Below, in pieces: positions 35,340 through 43,901 of a stretch of 64,000 bases of DNA. The position numbers and the translations under genes were made by a program. Positions within the stretch are counted from its first letter, which is position 1; the number at the start of each line of letters is the position of its first letter. The notes below the pieces were generated by a model. It was given only the letters and a program-made list of their open reading frames with translations, was not told the DNA's origin and did not search any database. The DNA comes from Promethearchaeota archaeon (GTDB lineage Archaea; Asgardarchaeota; Lokiarchaeia; Sigyniarchaeales; SOKP01), in NCBI GenBank assembly GCA_016839585.1, contig JAEOTZ010000023.1, forward strand, positions 29,370 to 93,369, in the 5' to 3' direction.

Positions 35340-36530
35340 TCAAGCTTTAGTTAAACTTGGTAAGTATTTTTCTTCACAAATTTTGATTAGAGAATTGTTA
35401 TAATCTAACATTTTTTTTGCTACTTCAGGATATTTTAGTAGCAAGAGTTCTGTTTTATCATTTCGATCCCATAATAGATATGGAGTATCTTCATAGGGAA
35501 CTTGTTCCTTAATTTCCTTTATCCAGCTATCTGGTAACTTATTTTCTAAATCAATATCGAGCATCTTCGCTAAAAACAACGTCCAAGCCCGTGGTACAAC
35601 GGTTATTAAATATCCACCTCCACCTACAGCGACCCACTTATTTTGGCAATAATTTCTTGAACAAGTTTTTATAGTTTGAGCAATATCCCTATAGATAGAA
35701 ATGGAAAAACCCATTTGGGTTAGAGGGTCATTAAAATAAGTATCTACACCAAGTTGTGTAAATAATATATCTGGAGAATAAGCTTCTAGGATCTTAGGAA
35801 TCGTCCTTCGAAATAATTTCATAAACATTTTATTGCTAGTATCTGGTAGTAAGGGAAAATTTAATGAATAACCTTTTCCTTTTTCATCACCTATTTCATT
35901 TACATCTCCACTTCCTGGAAATAAATATTTTCCGCTTTGATGATATGATACAGTTAGAACCTTTGGATCATTATAAAACAACCATTGAACACCATCTCCG
36001 TGGTGGCAATCTATATCAAGATAAGCGATTCTTATATCCTTTTTTAAAGTTTTTAAATAGTGTATAGCTACAGCAATATCATTAAAAATACAAAACCCTG
36101 ATGCCTTACTTTTTTGAGCGTGATGCAATCCACCTGCGGGATTAAAGGCAATAGTAAAATTTTCGTCATTCCATACTTTGTCTGCTGCTATAATACTGGC
36201 TCCACATATTAATGCTGAAGCTTCATACATTCCTTTAAAAATGGGGTTATCTCCTGGCCCTAAACCATAGATATAAGGGTGAATTGTACTTTCATTAGGA
36301 TTTTTACTTAATTTTTTAACAATTTCGATATATTCAGATGAGTGAACTCTTTCTAATTCTTGTTTAGTTGCTAAACGAGGAGAAAATATTTCTAATATTG
36401 GATTATCTAACAGATGTAACTTCTCCATAAGACTATATGTTAATTTAAGTCTTAAAGGTCTTAATGGGTGTTCTTTTCCAAAGTTGTATTTTTGATATTC
36501 ATCAGTATATATGAGACCGACTTTAATCAT
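35340..36530 (-). CDS. Histone-deacetylase-fold deacetylase (AcuC-like)
   Basis: The 396-residue protein has all signatures of the arginase/HDAC fold. They are GGLHHAQKSKASGFCIFND with the catalytic HH pair, YLDIDCHHGDGVQWLFYND with the zinc-binding D and H, and TQLGVDTYFNDPLTQMGFS with the second zinc aspartate. The KYLFPGSGDVNEIGDEKGKG loop and GGGGYLITVVPRAWTLF near the end complete the site. Family enzymes remove acetyl groups from lysine or small amines; bacterial AcuC acts on acetyl-CoA synthetase. In an Asgard host, chromatin-protein or polyamine substrates are equally possible. Confidence 0.93.
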   Translation of the reverse strand: MIKVGLIYTDEYQKYNFGKEHPLRPLRLKLTYSLMEKLHLLDNPILEIFSPRLATKQELERVHSSEYIEIVKKLSKNPNESTIHPYIYGLGPGDNPIFKGMYEASALICGASIIAADKVWNDENFTIAFNPAGGLHHAQKSKASGFCIFNDIAVAIHYLKTLKKDIRIAYLDIDCHHGDGVQWLFYNDPKVLTVSYHQSGKYLFPGSGDVNEIGDEKGKGYSLNFPLLPDTSNKMFMKLFRRTIPKILEAYSPDILFTQLGVDTYFNDPLTQMGFSISIYRDIAQTIKTCSRNYCQNKWVAVGGGGYLITVVPRAWTLFLAKMLDIDLENKLPDSWIKEIKEQVPYEDTPYLLWDRNDKTELLLLKYPEVAKKMLDYNNSLIKICEEKYLPSLTKA

Positions 36531-36820
36531 GATGTTTAAAATTGTACTTTCAATTAATTCTTTGAAAATAATTTTATAAAAATAATCTTTGTTAAATAAT
36601 AAATTTTGAAAAAATAGGCATAAAGATAAAAAAAACGTTTATAAACTCTGAATTTTATAATAATTATAATAAAAAATCGAACTTATGAAAGATTTTTGTC
36701 GTCTTAGCGATATATCAAGGTATTTGAATTTAGTGTATCATTTATATTATCAGAATATCATAAAGAAAAATATATTTAAATGTGAATAGTTCATTCAAAA
36801 TTATTCTATAGCAAAAAAGC

Positions 36821-37375
36821 ATGAGTGTCAACTTTCGAAAATTCATAACGCGAGTCGGTGAACAGTCTGAATTTAAGCCATTAAAAAACCGGTTGCTCAA
36901 TTATTTAAAGAAAGAGAGCGAAAATAAATATAAGAATTACCCAAGGCTTTTAGAATTAATGAAAAATTATTGGCCATTATATAAAGAACGGTCACGTATC
37001 TCTCACCTTTTAAAAGATCATTATGAAGAAATTTTTACTTTCTACTTAAATACATTCTTTTATTTTCGAAAGAGAGGATTATCATTCTCAGAACCTGAAG
37101 CACCAACACCAGTAGATTTCAAATTAGTTTTTTCATATCACTATAATAATAAAGAGATTGAAGTTATTGAAGATGTCACAAAGGAATTGAAGATTGAGGC
37201 CAGTACAGATTCTATTCTAAAGAGAATTTTTATTTTTACAATAAGTTCGTTTGGTTTTATGATTGAACAAATATTTGAACGTCCTTTTGCCTTTCAATTT
37301 TTTGATATTAACGCAAATCCCCTCCCTAATGGTGAATGGGAAGTAGTAGCAGTGATTTCAGGAAGAGAGCAATAA
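36821..37375 (+). CDS. Hypothetical protein, unknown family
   Basis: The 184-residue product has a basic helical N-terminal half (KNRLLNYLKKESENKYKNYP) and a beta-rich C-terminal half ending with NANPLPNGEWEVVAVISGRE. Between these, the hydrophobic helix RIFIFTISSFGFMIEQIFE is probably buried rather than membrane-spanning. I do not recognise it. It is convergent with the coiled-coil gene at 37393-37689. Confidence 0.55.
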   Translation: MSVNFRKFITRVGEQSEFKPLKNRLLNYLKKESENKYKNYPRLLELMKNYWPLYKERSRISHLLKDHYEEIFTFYLNTFFYFRKRGLSFSEPEAPTPVDFKLVFSYHYNNKEIEVIEDVTKELKIEASTDSILKRIFIFTISSFGFMIEQIFERPFAFQFFDINANPLPNGEWEVVAVISGREQ

Positions 37376-37392
37376 CTAATATTAAATTGATT

Positions 37393-37689
37393 TTAAGGTA
37401 GCAAAAAGATTTTCTGCATTTTTTTTTTAATGTTTTCAACTTGTTTTGTTAAAGCAACAATTGCGGAGTTTAAATTTTGGAGCATATTTAGATCATTTTT
37501 TAGAAAATCAGTTATTACCTTAAGATTTTCAAATGTTTCTGTTGAGTTTATTACATTCTGTTGTTTTAAGTAATTATTTAAAATATTTTTTACCTCATAG
37601 AGTTCTCTTTCTCTTATTTCTTGAAAATCATCGAACTCCTCTAACCCACCATAAACATAATTTAATTCTTCTTTTTTTTTCCTCTTCAT
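37393..37689 (-). CDS. Small coiled-coil protein
   Basis: The 98-residue product starts MKRKKKEELNYVYGGLEEFD and is then helical throughout, with leucine/isoleucine heptads (LKNDLNMLQNLNSAIVALTK). It lies 34 bases downstream of the PDCD5-like gene on the same strand, so the two are probably co-transcribed and may interact. No known family. Confidence 0.6.
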   Translation of the reverse strand: MKRKKKEELNYVYGGLEEFDDFQEIRERELYEVKNILNNYLKQQNVINSTETFENLKVITDFLKNDLNMLQNLNSAIVALTKQVENIKKKMQKIFLLP

Positions 37690-37723
37690 AATGCTCCCAA
37701 TATTCTTTTAAAAAATTAACCTA

Positions 37724-38152
37724 TTACTCTTTACTTAGAAATGAACTTAAATCCATAAGATCATCTCCTCTTTTAACTTGAATCTTACCTTTTATCCCCT
37801 TTACTTTACGTTCTAAATATATTATCGCATCAACAGGAATCTTTCTCGGAACACCACCTCTCTTCCTAATTATAGCTAATAAGTAATCGATATTTTGTAT
37901 TACATCTGGACTTATTATTTCATTATAAACATTATGATAAATATGAGGTTCCTTATTTTTTAGATTATTTAAATAAGAATAAGCATCGGGACTCAGAACA
38001 AGTTTTAATACAAAATCTACTTTTTCTGAGATTGAGATAATTTTTTCTTGGACAACTTCTTGTTTCTTCTTAGCTTCCATTAAAGCTTTCAATTTCCTTA
38101 AGCGTATCTTTTCTAATTCGTGTTGATCAAGATCTTTATTATTGTTATTCAT
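37724..38152 (-). CDS. PDCD5-like DNA-binding protein
   Basis: The 142-residue protein has the archaeal/eukaryotic PDCD5 layout. It starts with a charged helix (LDQHELEKIRLRKLKALMEA, then KKKQEVVQ), followed by a three-helix core with VLKLVLSPDAYSYLNNLKNK (family pattern ILxPxAxxRLxxI) and a later IDYLLAIIRKRGGVPRKIPV. It is about 30 residues longer than usual because of a basic C-terminal extension (KVKGIKGKIQVKRGDD). PDCD5 homologs are small DNA-associated proteins; eukaryotic PDCD5 also controls TRiC/CCT function. It is the upstream partner of the 37393-37689 coiled-coil gene. Confidence 0.78.
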   Translation of the reverse strand: MNNNNKDLDQHELEKIRLRKLKALMEAKKKQEVVQEKIISISEKVDFVLKLVLSPDAYSYLNNLKNKEPHIYHNVYNEIISPDVIQNIDYLLAIIRKRGGVPRKIPVDAIIYLERKVKGIKGKIQVKRGDDLMDLSSFLSKE

Positions 38153-38236
38153 TGGGGTTTTTTTCCTTGATTTTTATTCAAGTGATACTTACTCCAGCAT
38201 TATATTTTATAATATCTCTCAAATGAAGAAAAATGG

Positions 38237-38359
38237 TCCCCTCTGCCGGCCTCGATCCGGCGACCGCTCGGTTTCGGCTGACGTATTGTCATAGGTGGTA
38301 CACCTCATTACGCGATATAATCTACAGCCGAGCACTCTTCCAGTCTGAGTTAAGAGGGG
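38237..38359 (-). tRNA. tRNA-Tyr (GTA) with one intron
   Basis: Read on the minus strand, the acceptor CCCCTCT (38359-38353) pairs with AGAGGGG (38244-38238), with discriminator A at 38237. The D stem is ACTC/GAGT. The anticodon stem is CTCGG/CCGAG around CTGTAGA, giving anticodon GTA. A 49-nt intron (about 38273-38321) interrupts the loop at the canonical 37/38 position and contains a GAGGTG/CACCTA-type hairpin. The T stem is GCCGG/CCGGC with loop ATCGAGG, so position 54 is A rather than T. CCA is not encoded. The spliced length is 74 nt. Confidence 0.93.
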
Positions 38360-38609
38360 TTTGATTTTTAAAATTAATAATAATTTAATTAATATATTTT
38401 TTTCGATTTTTACACGAAATTATAGAATCTTAAAGTAAAATACTTCATTTAGAGTTTTGCTTAAAATTATAAAATGCATTCTATTAGTTTTATATCAAGT
38501 ATTTTAATTCTGCTTAAATATTGCATAAAGAAAATGATAATACGTAAAACATCAAATTTTTGTTTTTGAATAAAATTATCAAAAAAAGAAAAAATAAACT
38601 TATTTTTAT

Positions 38610-39151
38610 TTAATCCATGGCGTATTTTTTCGTCCAAGCTGCTGCTTTAGCCTCGAATTTCTTCTGAGCACGAAAATATTGCTCACCTGCTTCATGATTC
38701 AATGGGTCGCCTGGATTGAAAAAGGGAGGTTCAACATGCATCATACCTTTTAATGCTTCTATGATATTAGTTAAAGTTTTACTTGGTGTCCACCCACTTG
38801 CCCCAGTCGATGCGTCAACTTTACCTACAAGGTCTGGATTAATTAAGTCAAGACATATATTTAACTTCCCTGGAGGGATAGAACTATCTATATTAGGATG
38901 CCACATGAGTGTCACAGCGTACGCATAAGGGGGTTGGAAAGGGTAATTTTCCAGAATGGAGACAACTATAGTCCACATTTTTCTGGGAATTTTATTTCAA
39001 AAACGAATTTTCCATCTGCGTAAGGAGTTCCTTTTTTACCAATAATAGTTAACCGTAAATGGTCAATTGAACGCCCCCAAGGTTCTAAAATAACGGAAGG
39101 TTCGTTCTTATACGCCTCTATAGCCTCAGTATAATCTGTCTCTTCTCTCAA
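38610..39151 (-). CDS. Ubiquitin-conjugating enzyme E2, interrupted by a 32-nt segment
   Basis: Two frames together encode a complete UBC fold. The first (39151-38966, TTG start) reads helix 1, then DHLRLTIIGKKGTPYADGKF and VFEIKFPE. The second (38948-38610) continues NYPFQPPYAYAVTLMWHPNI, then GKLNICLDLI and GWTPSKTLTNIIEALKGMMH. The HPN motif and the catalytic cysteine (NICLDL, codon 38855-38853) are intact. FPE|NYPFQPP is exactly contiguous in ordinary E2 proteins; here 32 nt (38949-38980) intervene and shift the frame. Either the gene is recently inactivated, or the segment is removed from the RNA. E2 receives ubiquitin from the E1 encoded 4.8 kb away. Confidence 0.85.
38949..38980 (-). 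other. 32-nt insertion in the E2 gene
   Basis: The segment lies between the codons for the E of FPE and the N of NYPF. It is bounded by a five-base direct repeat GAAAA, so its exact ends can slide. CCAGAA just before it and TTCTGG near its end form a perfect inverted repeat, so the RNA would fold into a hairpin. I could not draw a canonical bulge-helix-bulge for it. Confidence 0.7.
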
Positions 39152-39316
39152 AATATTTCACCATTGCTTTTTTGTTAAAGGTTTTTAGCAAATCACCTTA
39201 AATAAAGGAATTTTATTAGATTATATCTTAAATTAATAAAAGGTTTTGTAATTAATTAATATATTTTAAAATAAGTATTTTAGATCATCTTAATTTTTCT
39301 TTTCTATAAGATTTCC

Positions 39317-42292
39317 CTAGTATTTATTATTATTTTGAAAATATCTATCCTCAATCTCTTCATAAGATAATCCTTCATCCTTAAATATTCGTTCGCAAAT
39401 TTCTTCAACCATATCCCAGCGAACTTCACCATTTTCTCTCAAAACACTTTTATAATTAAATTTCTCCAATAAAATTATTTCAGGTCTCATACCAAGAATT
39501 AAATTTTCTTTTGCAATTTTTTTTCTAAGAAGTCTTTTTGTTTCTTTATATGTGAGTCTAGACTTTTCGACAAATAAGTGTGAAATTTTCTTAAAATGAT
39601 TACTCATATAAGAATAAGAATAACCACATTTAGAGGCAATATCTGTCAATGTAATACTTTCATCTATTATCCAAAGAACCCAATCATTAATTGTATACCC
39701 TCTTAATTCACTTCTTAGCTCATTTAGATATTCTCCAATCCTAGACCAATCTAACTTATTTAATTTAACAAGCCTCTTCAAATCATTAAATTGAGCCCCC
39801 TTATACCAATCCTTAAGATTATCCAATAATGCTACTATAGATCTCCTAACAGCTAGACTAATCTCAACTGTATTATAATCATTGACATCCTTTATTAAGC
39901 CTTCAACAACAGGTCTAAAAATAATATCTTGTAAAATCATTAAACCACCCCAAATATCACTGAGTCTATTTTGAATAATATCTTCAGTATATAGCTTTTT
40001 ATATGCTCTTGTAAGAAGATCTGAGATTTCTGGAATATTAAAGCCTAAAGAAACAAGGGCTACTAAATCAAATAAAGGAACATCATAGATTAACGTCTTT
40101 AGACCGGAGCCTCCTCCTCCCGGGACCATATTAAGACCATTTGGATAAACAGTTCCTATAACTTCCTTCCCATTTACAAAATGTACATAATGTGTTGTAA
40201 ATTCGTGTTCAAGTTCTAAAGTAGTCTTTAAATCATCAACTCTTGCTAAATCTCTTTGCGTAAAGTAATTCAATATAATAGTATAGTAAACTCTCATTAA
40301 TATAGATGCATAGACATTATAATTCTTACTTTTAATCTCTCTAAGCTTAATCTCCAAATCTTTAAAATCATTTAATTGTTTATTTTTAATATATCTAAAA
40401 CCACTTGTTAAAACATATTTTTTAATTAAATCGAATTCTAATCTTAAAGCCAAAAGAATAGCTTGTCTAAAATATGGCATTTTCTTAATATTTCCTCTTT
40501 TATTGAATTGAACTATAGTGTTCATTATGTGGTTGATAAATCTTCTACTCTTCGAATGTGTATAGCCAATATATGGCAAATCTTTAAATTTTTGTAACTT
40601 ACACTCAAACAAGTAAATTATATATCTTCTTCTTTTCTTTACATCATTATGTATATTTAAATAATCTTCAATACCTTGCTTTATTAAATTAAACTTACTT
40701 TCTAATACCGCTCTGGATATTTCTATTAAACTTTCATATATATTTTCTCCTTTATGTTCTTTAGAAATTTGATTTAAAATACGATTATATGCTATTAACT
40801 CAACTAAATCGTCAATATTTTTTCGGTTATCAATCTCTTTTTCCTCTGAGTAGAAACATGATTTTTCTTTTTTGAGTAGCTCCCAATTAAAGTTATAATT
40901 AGCGAGATCTTGAATAATAGCTAGTTCTATTTTTAAATGATTCGATTTTTTAGTTCTGGTGTGAGTAATTTTGTAAATAGTATTTATTAGGTTTTGTAGA
41001 AATGATAGAAAGTTTTCTCTATAGAGCATATCAGATTTCAATTTGGCTTGTAATTTTTCATACTCCTTTTGAAATTCTTCTAGAGAGAGGTTATAAAACT
41101 TCTTTAAAAATTCTGGTTTAATTTTTTTTTCTCCTAAAATTTCATCTAAAATCTCACTTGCTAATCTTAGGTTATCAGTGGGATTCAATTTTCTGGGATC
41201 AGATTGTAGTGGAGTTAAATTTAGGGATGATTCAAGAACATAGTGAATAATTCTACTTAGAATCAGTGTTAAATTGAGCCTCAAATAAGGTGAATAATTA
41301 GTATCATTTTCAAAAAGTGCACTTACTTTTAATTCTTCAGCAATTAATTTTTGAAATCCTCTGAGTTTAGAGGAATAACCTTTACTATATGTTAATTTAT
41401 AGATTAGTTTTATTAATGAGCAGACATGGTCAATAAAGCTTTCCCGGTAAACCCAATCGATTTCGAGGTCCTTTCTTAGGCTTCTATATGGTTTAGAGAA
41501 ATTTCTCTTGAAATCATAATTTAGAACTAACGCTGTTATATCTTTAGCAGTGTTTAATGTATATTGCTTAGTCAATTCATTTTTGCTGTGCTTTAAATCT
41601 AAGATGTACCCCGGAGCTGTGATAATTCTATATATTTTTCTACATATTAGTATTGATAAAGAGTAGGAGAATGAGTTTTTAGTTTTAGCATTGATTTTAA
41701 ACCCATATTTTTCTTTTAATTTTTTCACAGCTTTCTGATTATATTTGGTGAGATTGGAGACTTCATAATCTCCATTAATTAATCTAAAAACAAATTTGAT
41801 ATTCTGTATAAAATAAGGCATATAATTGGATTGATTTTTTTTCTTCTTTTTTAAGCCTGAATGGAATTTCTCAAAATAATTTTCAATCTTCTTCTTTGAG
41901 GTTTTAGTCAATAATTCAGCACTATCGGAAGGAAGGGAAAGAGATAATAATAGCTTTCGTAGTTTTTTAGCAAGTTTGAATATCTGCGATTGTTTAAGAT
42001 CCTCTTGGTGCTTTAAAAGTGTCATGATTGAAAAATTAGCTTTCAGCAATTCATAAATCTTCTGATAGGTAAGATTTCTAATTTCTTGGCTTAATTCTTC
42101 AGTAATATAAGAAAATCTCATTATATTCTGTTCTAGTTGTGATTTTTCTTGATTTTGTGCATATACAGAACTATTTAGAGCACCACAAAATTCACAATAT
42201 ATAGGTTTATTGTCTATTTGATTGTGTTTTATAGGTTCACCACATTCTTCACAAGTCAAATTAGATTTGGTATCAGAGGAACTTTTAATCAT
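39317..42292 (-). CDS. Large helical protein with N-terminal zinc ribbon and C-terminal HTH
   Basis: The 991-residue protein starts with a zinc ribbon (LTCEECGEPIKHNQIDNKPI, then YCEFCGA) and ends with a helix-turn-helix (SITLTDIASKCGYSYSYMSN, then HFKKI) followed by a basic helix. The middle is all-helical with repeated units, for example YRESFIDHVCSLIKLIYKLT and YRENFLSFLQNLINTIYKIT, about 230 residues apart. Other repeats are YMPYFIQNIKFVFRLI, YSPYLRLNLTLILSRII and KMPYFRQAILLALRLEF. The combination suggests a DNA-binding scaffold or regulator, or a gene product of an uncharacterised mobile element. I recognise no catalytic motif. Confidence 0.65.
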   Translation of the reverse strand: MIKSSSDTKSNLTCEECGEPIKHNQIDNKPIYCEFCGALNSSVYAQNQEKSQLEQNIMRFSYITEELSQEIRNLTYQKIYELLKANFSIMTLLKHQEDLKQSQIFKLAKKLRKLLLSLSLPSDSAELLTKTSKKKIENYFEKFHSGLKKKKKNQSNYMPYFIQNIKFVFRLINGDYEVSNLTKYNQKAVKKLKEKYGFKINAKTKNSFSYSLSILICRKIYRIITAPGYILDLKHSKNELTKQYTLNTAKDITALVLNYDFKRNFSKPYRSLRKDLEIDWVYRESFIDHVCSLIKLIYKLTYSKGYSSKLRGFQKLIAEELKVSALFENDTNYSPYLRLNLTLILSRIIHYVLESSLNLTPLQSDPRKLNPTDNLRLASEILDEILGEKKIKPEFLKKFYNLSLEEFQKEYEKLQAKLKSDMLYRENFLSFLQNLINTIYKITHTRTKKSNHLKIELAIIQDLANYNFNWELLKKEKSCFYSEEKEIDNRKNIDDLVELIAYNRILNQISKEHKGENIYESLIEISRAVLESKFNLIKQGIEDYLNIHNDVKKRRRYIIYLFECKLQKFKDLPYIGYTHSKSRRFINHIMNTIVQFNKRGNIKKMPYFRQAILLALRLEFDLIKKYVLTSGFRYIKNKQLNDFKDLEIKLREIKSKNYNVYASILMRVYYTIILNYFTQRDLARVDDLKTTLELEHEFTTHYVHFVNGKEVIGTVYPNGLNMVPGGGGSGLKTLIYDVPLFDLVALVSLGFNIPEISDLLTRAYKKLYTEDIIQNRLSDIWGGLMILQDIIFRPVVEGLIKDVNDYNTVEISLAVRRSIVALLDNLKDWYKGAQFNDLKRLVKLNKLDWSRIGEYLNELRSELRGYTINDWVLWIIDESITLTDIASKCGYSYSYMSNHFKKISHLFVEKSRLTYKETKRLLRKKIAKENLILGMRPEIILLEKFNYKSVLRENGEVRWDMVEEICERIFKDEGLSYEEIEDRYFQNNNKY

Positions 42293-42450
42293 TTTATTCC
42301 TATTGTAGAAATTAATTTCGAGTTAGTTTCACAATAATTCTGTTATTTATTTATAAACAAAAAAAAAAAAAACTTACAAAAAAGTCCATTTTCCTTTAAA
42401 TATAACTAACAAATAGGTGATTAAACAAAAAATAATCATAAAATAGGAAA

Positions 42451-43079
42451 ATGGTCAGCATGAAAAGGAATAAAACTATTGTATTGGTATTAATGGCTAT
42501 AGTACGATAAATAGCCAAATCATTGATTCTATGTGGTATAACTTAAATAACACTTCCATTAATCAGACGTTCTCAGGATTTACTGGTATAATAAATTCAA
42601 GTATATGGGATCAATTTACTGAAGGGAATATCACAATCACATTTTATGCAAATGATACCTTGGGTTATATAGGTTCTGCTGAAGTATTAGTTGAGAAAGA
42701 TACAACATTTCCTATAATAATTATAAACTCACCAATGAATCATGATGTTTTTGCTACGGAATCCCCTAATTTTAACGTTACCATAATAGAAAAGAACCTT
42801 TTATACTCTTGGTATACAATAGAAGGCATAGCAGGAACCTTTCCGTTTTCAGGATTAACAGGTACAATCGACCAAGATGCATGGGATGATGCCCCTGAAG
42901 GAGAAATTACTATAACCTTTTATGCTCAAGATAGAGCAGGGAATATAGAGAGTGAAAGTGTTGTTGTCATGAAAAATATCCCTTCAAAACCAGTAATTCC
43001 AGGATACAATCTATTCTTTCTGTTTGGGATTCTATCAGTTTCAATAATCCTTATAAACAAAAAATTAAAAAAATCTTAA
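42451..43079 (+). pseudogene. Remnant of a repeat-containing surface protein
   Basis: A short frame at 42451 gives a signal-peptide-like start (MKRNKTIVLVLMAIV) and stops at 42508. Shifted by frame, codons from about 42490 to 43079 encode two copies of an extracellular repeat (GLTGTIDQDAWDDAPEGEIT and GFTGIINSSIWDQFTEGNIT, each then ITFYAxD). A proline spacer and a C-terminal anchor (GYNLFFLFGILSVSIILINK) with a KKLKKS tail follow. Signal, repeats and anchor belong together, so this is an adhesin- or S-layer-type gene shortened by deletion and frameshift. Confidence 0.6.
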
Positions 43080-43267
43080 ATTCTAATTTCCTTTTATCAT
43101 TTATTTTTATTTAACTTCTTCTCATAGGGATAAAATGTGGAGGTATTCAGAATTATTTTTTTCTTAGCCTTTTATTAATAGAAAGTTAAGTTAATTCCAA
43201 ATAATTTCCCAAAGACTTAATTTTTCTAGTAAATTTATTTTCTTACTAGTTTTATTGAATTATCATA

Positions 43268-43897
43268 ATGTATAACAACATGAAAAAATTCCCATTTAAA
43301 GGAAAAAAGGTTATCATATTCGATTTGGATGGAACAATCGTAAGATTATCAGCAGATTGGAATTCATTGAAAAATATGATAGAAGAAAATTATGTGGAGA
43401 TTTATGGAGAAAGAGGTGAGTTTAATAGAATTTCTGCTTACCTTAATGATATAGTTGATAAGAAAGATGAAATGAATCTGAAAAAGTTTTTCAATATTAT
43501 CAAACGTTATGAACTTGAAAACATTAAAGAGACCCAACCAATTGAAGAAACTCTTTTCTTTATTAAGAATAAAGAAAAATTTGGTGTAGAAAAGGGAACA
43601 AAATTAGCAATCCTATCTCTTAATACAAGAACTACAATTTTAGAATCTTTAAAATTAGTGAGCTTAATGGAACAAATAGATTATATTATTGGAAGAGAGG
43701 ATGTAAGAAAATGGAAACCAAATCCCGAGGGTCTTTTTAAAATTCAAGATCACTACAAGATTAAGAAAGAAGAAATGATATTTTTTGGAGATTTACAAAA
43801 CGATATTCAAACTGGTGAAAGAGCAGGAATAGATACCTTTTTCATCGATGACCTAATAAATCTTGTAAAAATTTATAAGAAAAACCGAAATATTTAA
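43268..43897 (+). CDS. HAD-superfamily phosphatase
   Basis: The 209-residue protein has the four HAD motifs. Motif I is VIIFDLDGTIVRL with the nucleophile aspartate, motif II LAILSLNTR, motif III the lysine in EDVRKWKPNPEGL, and motif IV EEMIFFGDLQNDIQTGERAG. A helical cap lies between I and II, as in phosphoglycolate/pyrophosphatase-type members. It hydrolyses small phosphate esters; the substrate is unknown. The start at 43268 could also be the ATG four codons later (MKKF). It is convergent with E1 (4-base gap). Confidence 0.88.
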   Translation: MYNNMKKFPFKGKKVIIFDLDGTIVRLSADWNSLKNMIEENYVEIYGERGEFNRISAYLNDIVDKKDEMNLKKFFNIIKRYELENIKETQPIEETLFFIKNKEKFGVEKGTKLAILSLNTRTTILESLKLVSLMEQIDYIIGREDVRKWKPNPEGLFKIQDHYKIKKEEMIFFGDLQNDIQTGERAGIDTFFIDDLINLVKIYKKNRNI

Positions 43898-43901
43898 AGA
43901 T

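Noticed and set aside
36685..36789. 34-codon ATG frame upstream of the gene at 36821
   Set aside because: Too short, no RBS and no motif; a chance frame in AT-rich DNA is as likely.
38949..38980. Canonical bulge-helix-bulge intron in the E2 gene
   Set aside because: I tried to pair intron and exon ends across all sliding positions and found only a simple hairpin or weak G-U pairings, so I report the segment as an insertion and leave the intron open as a hypothesis.
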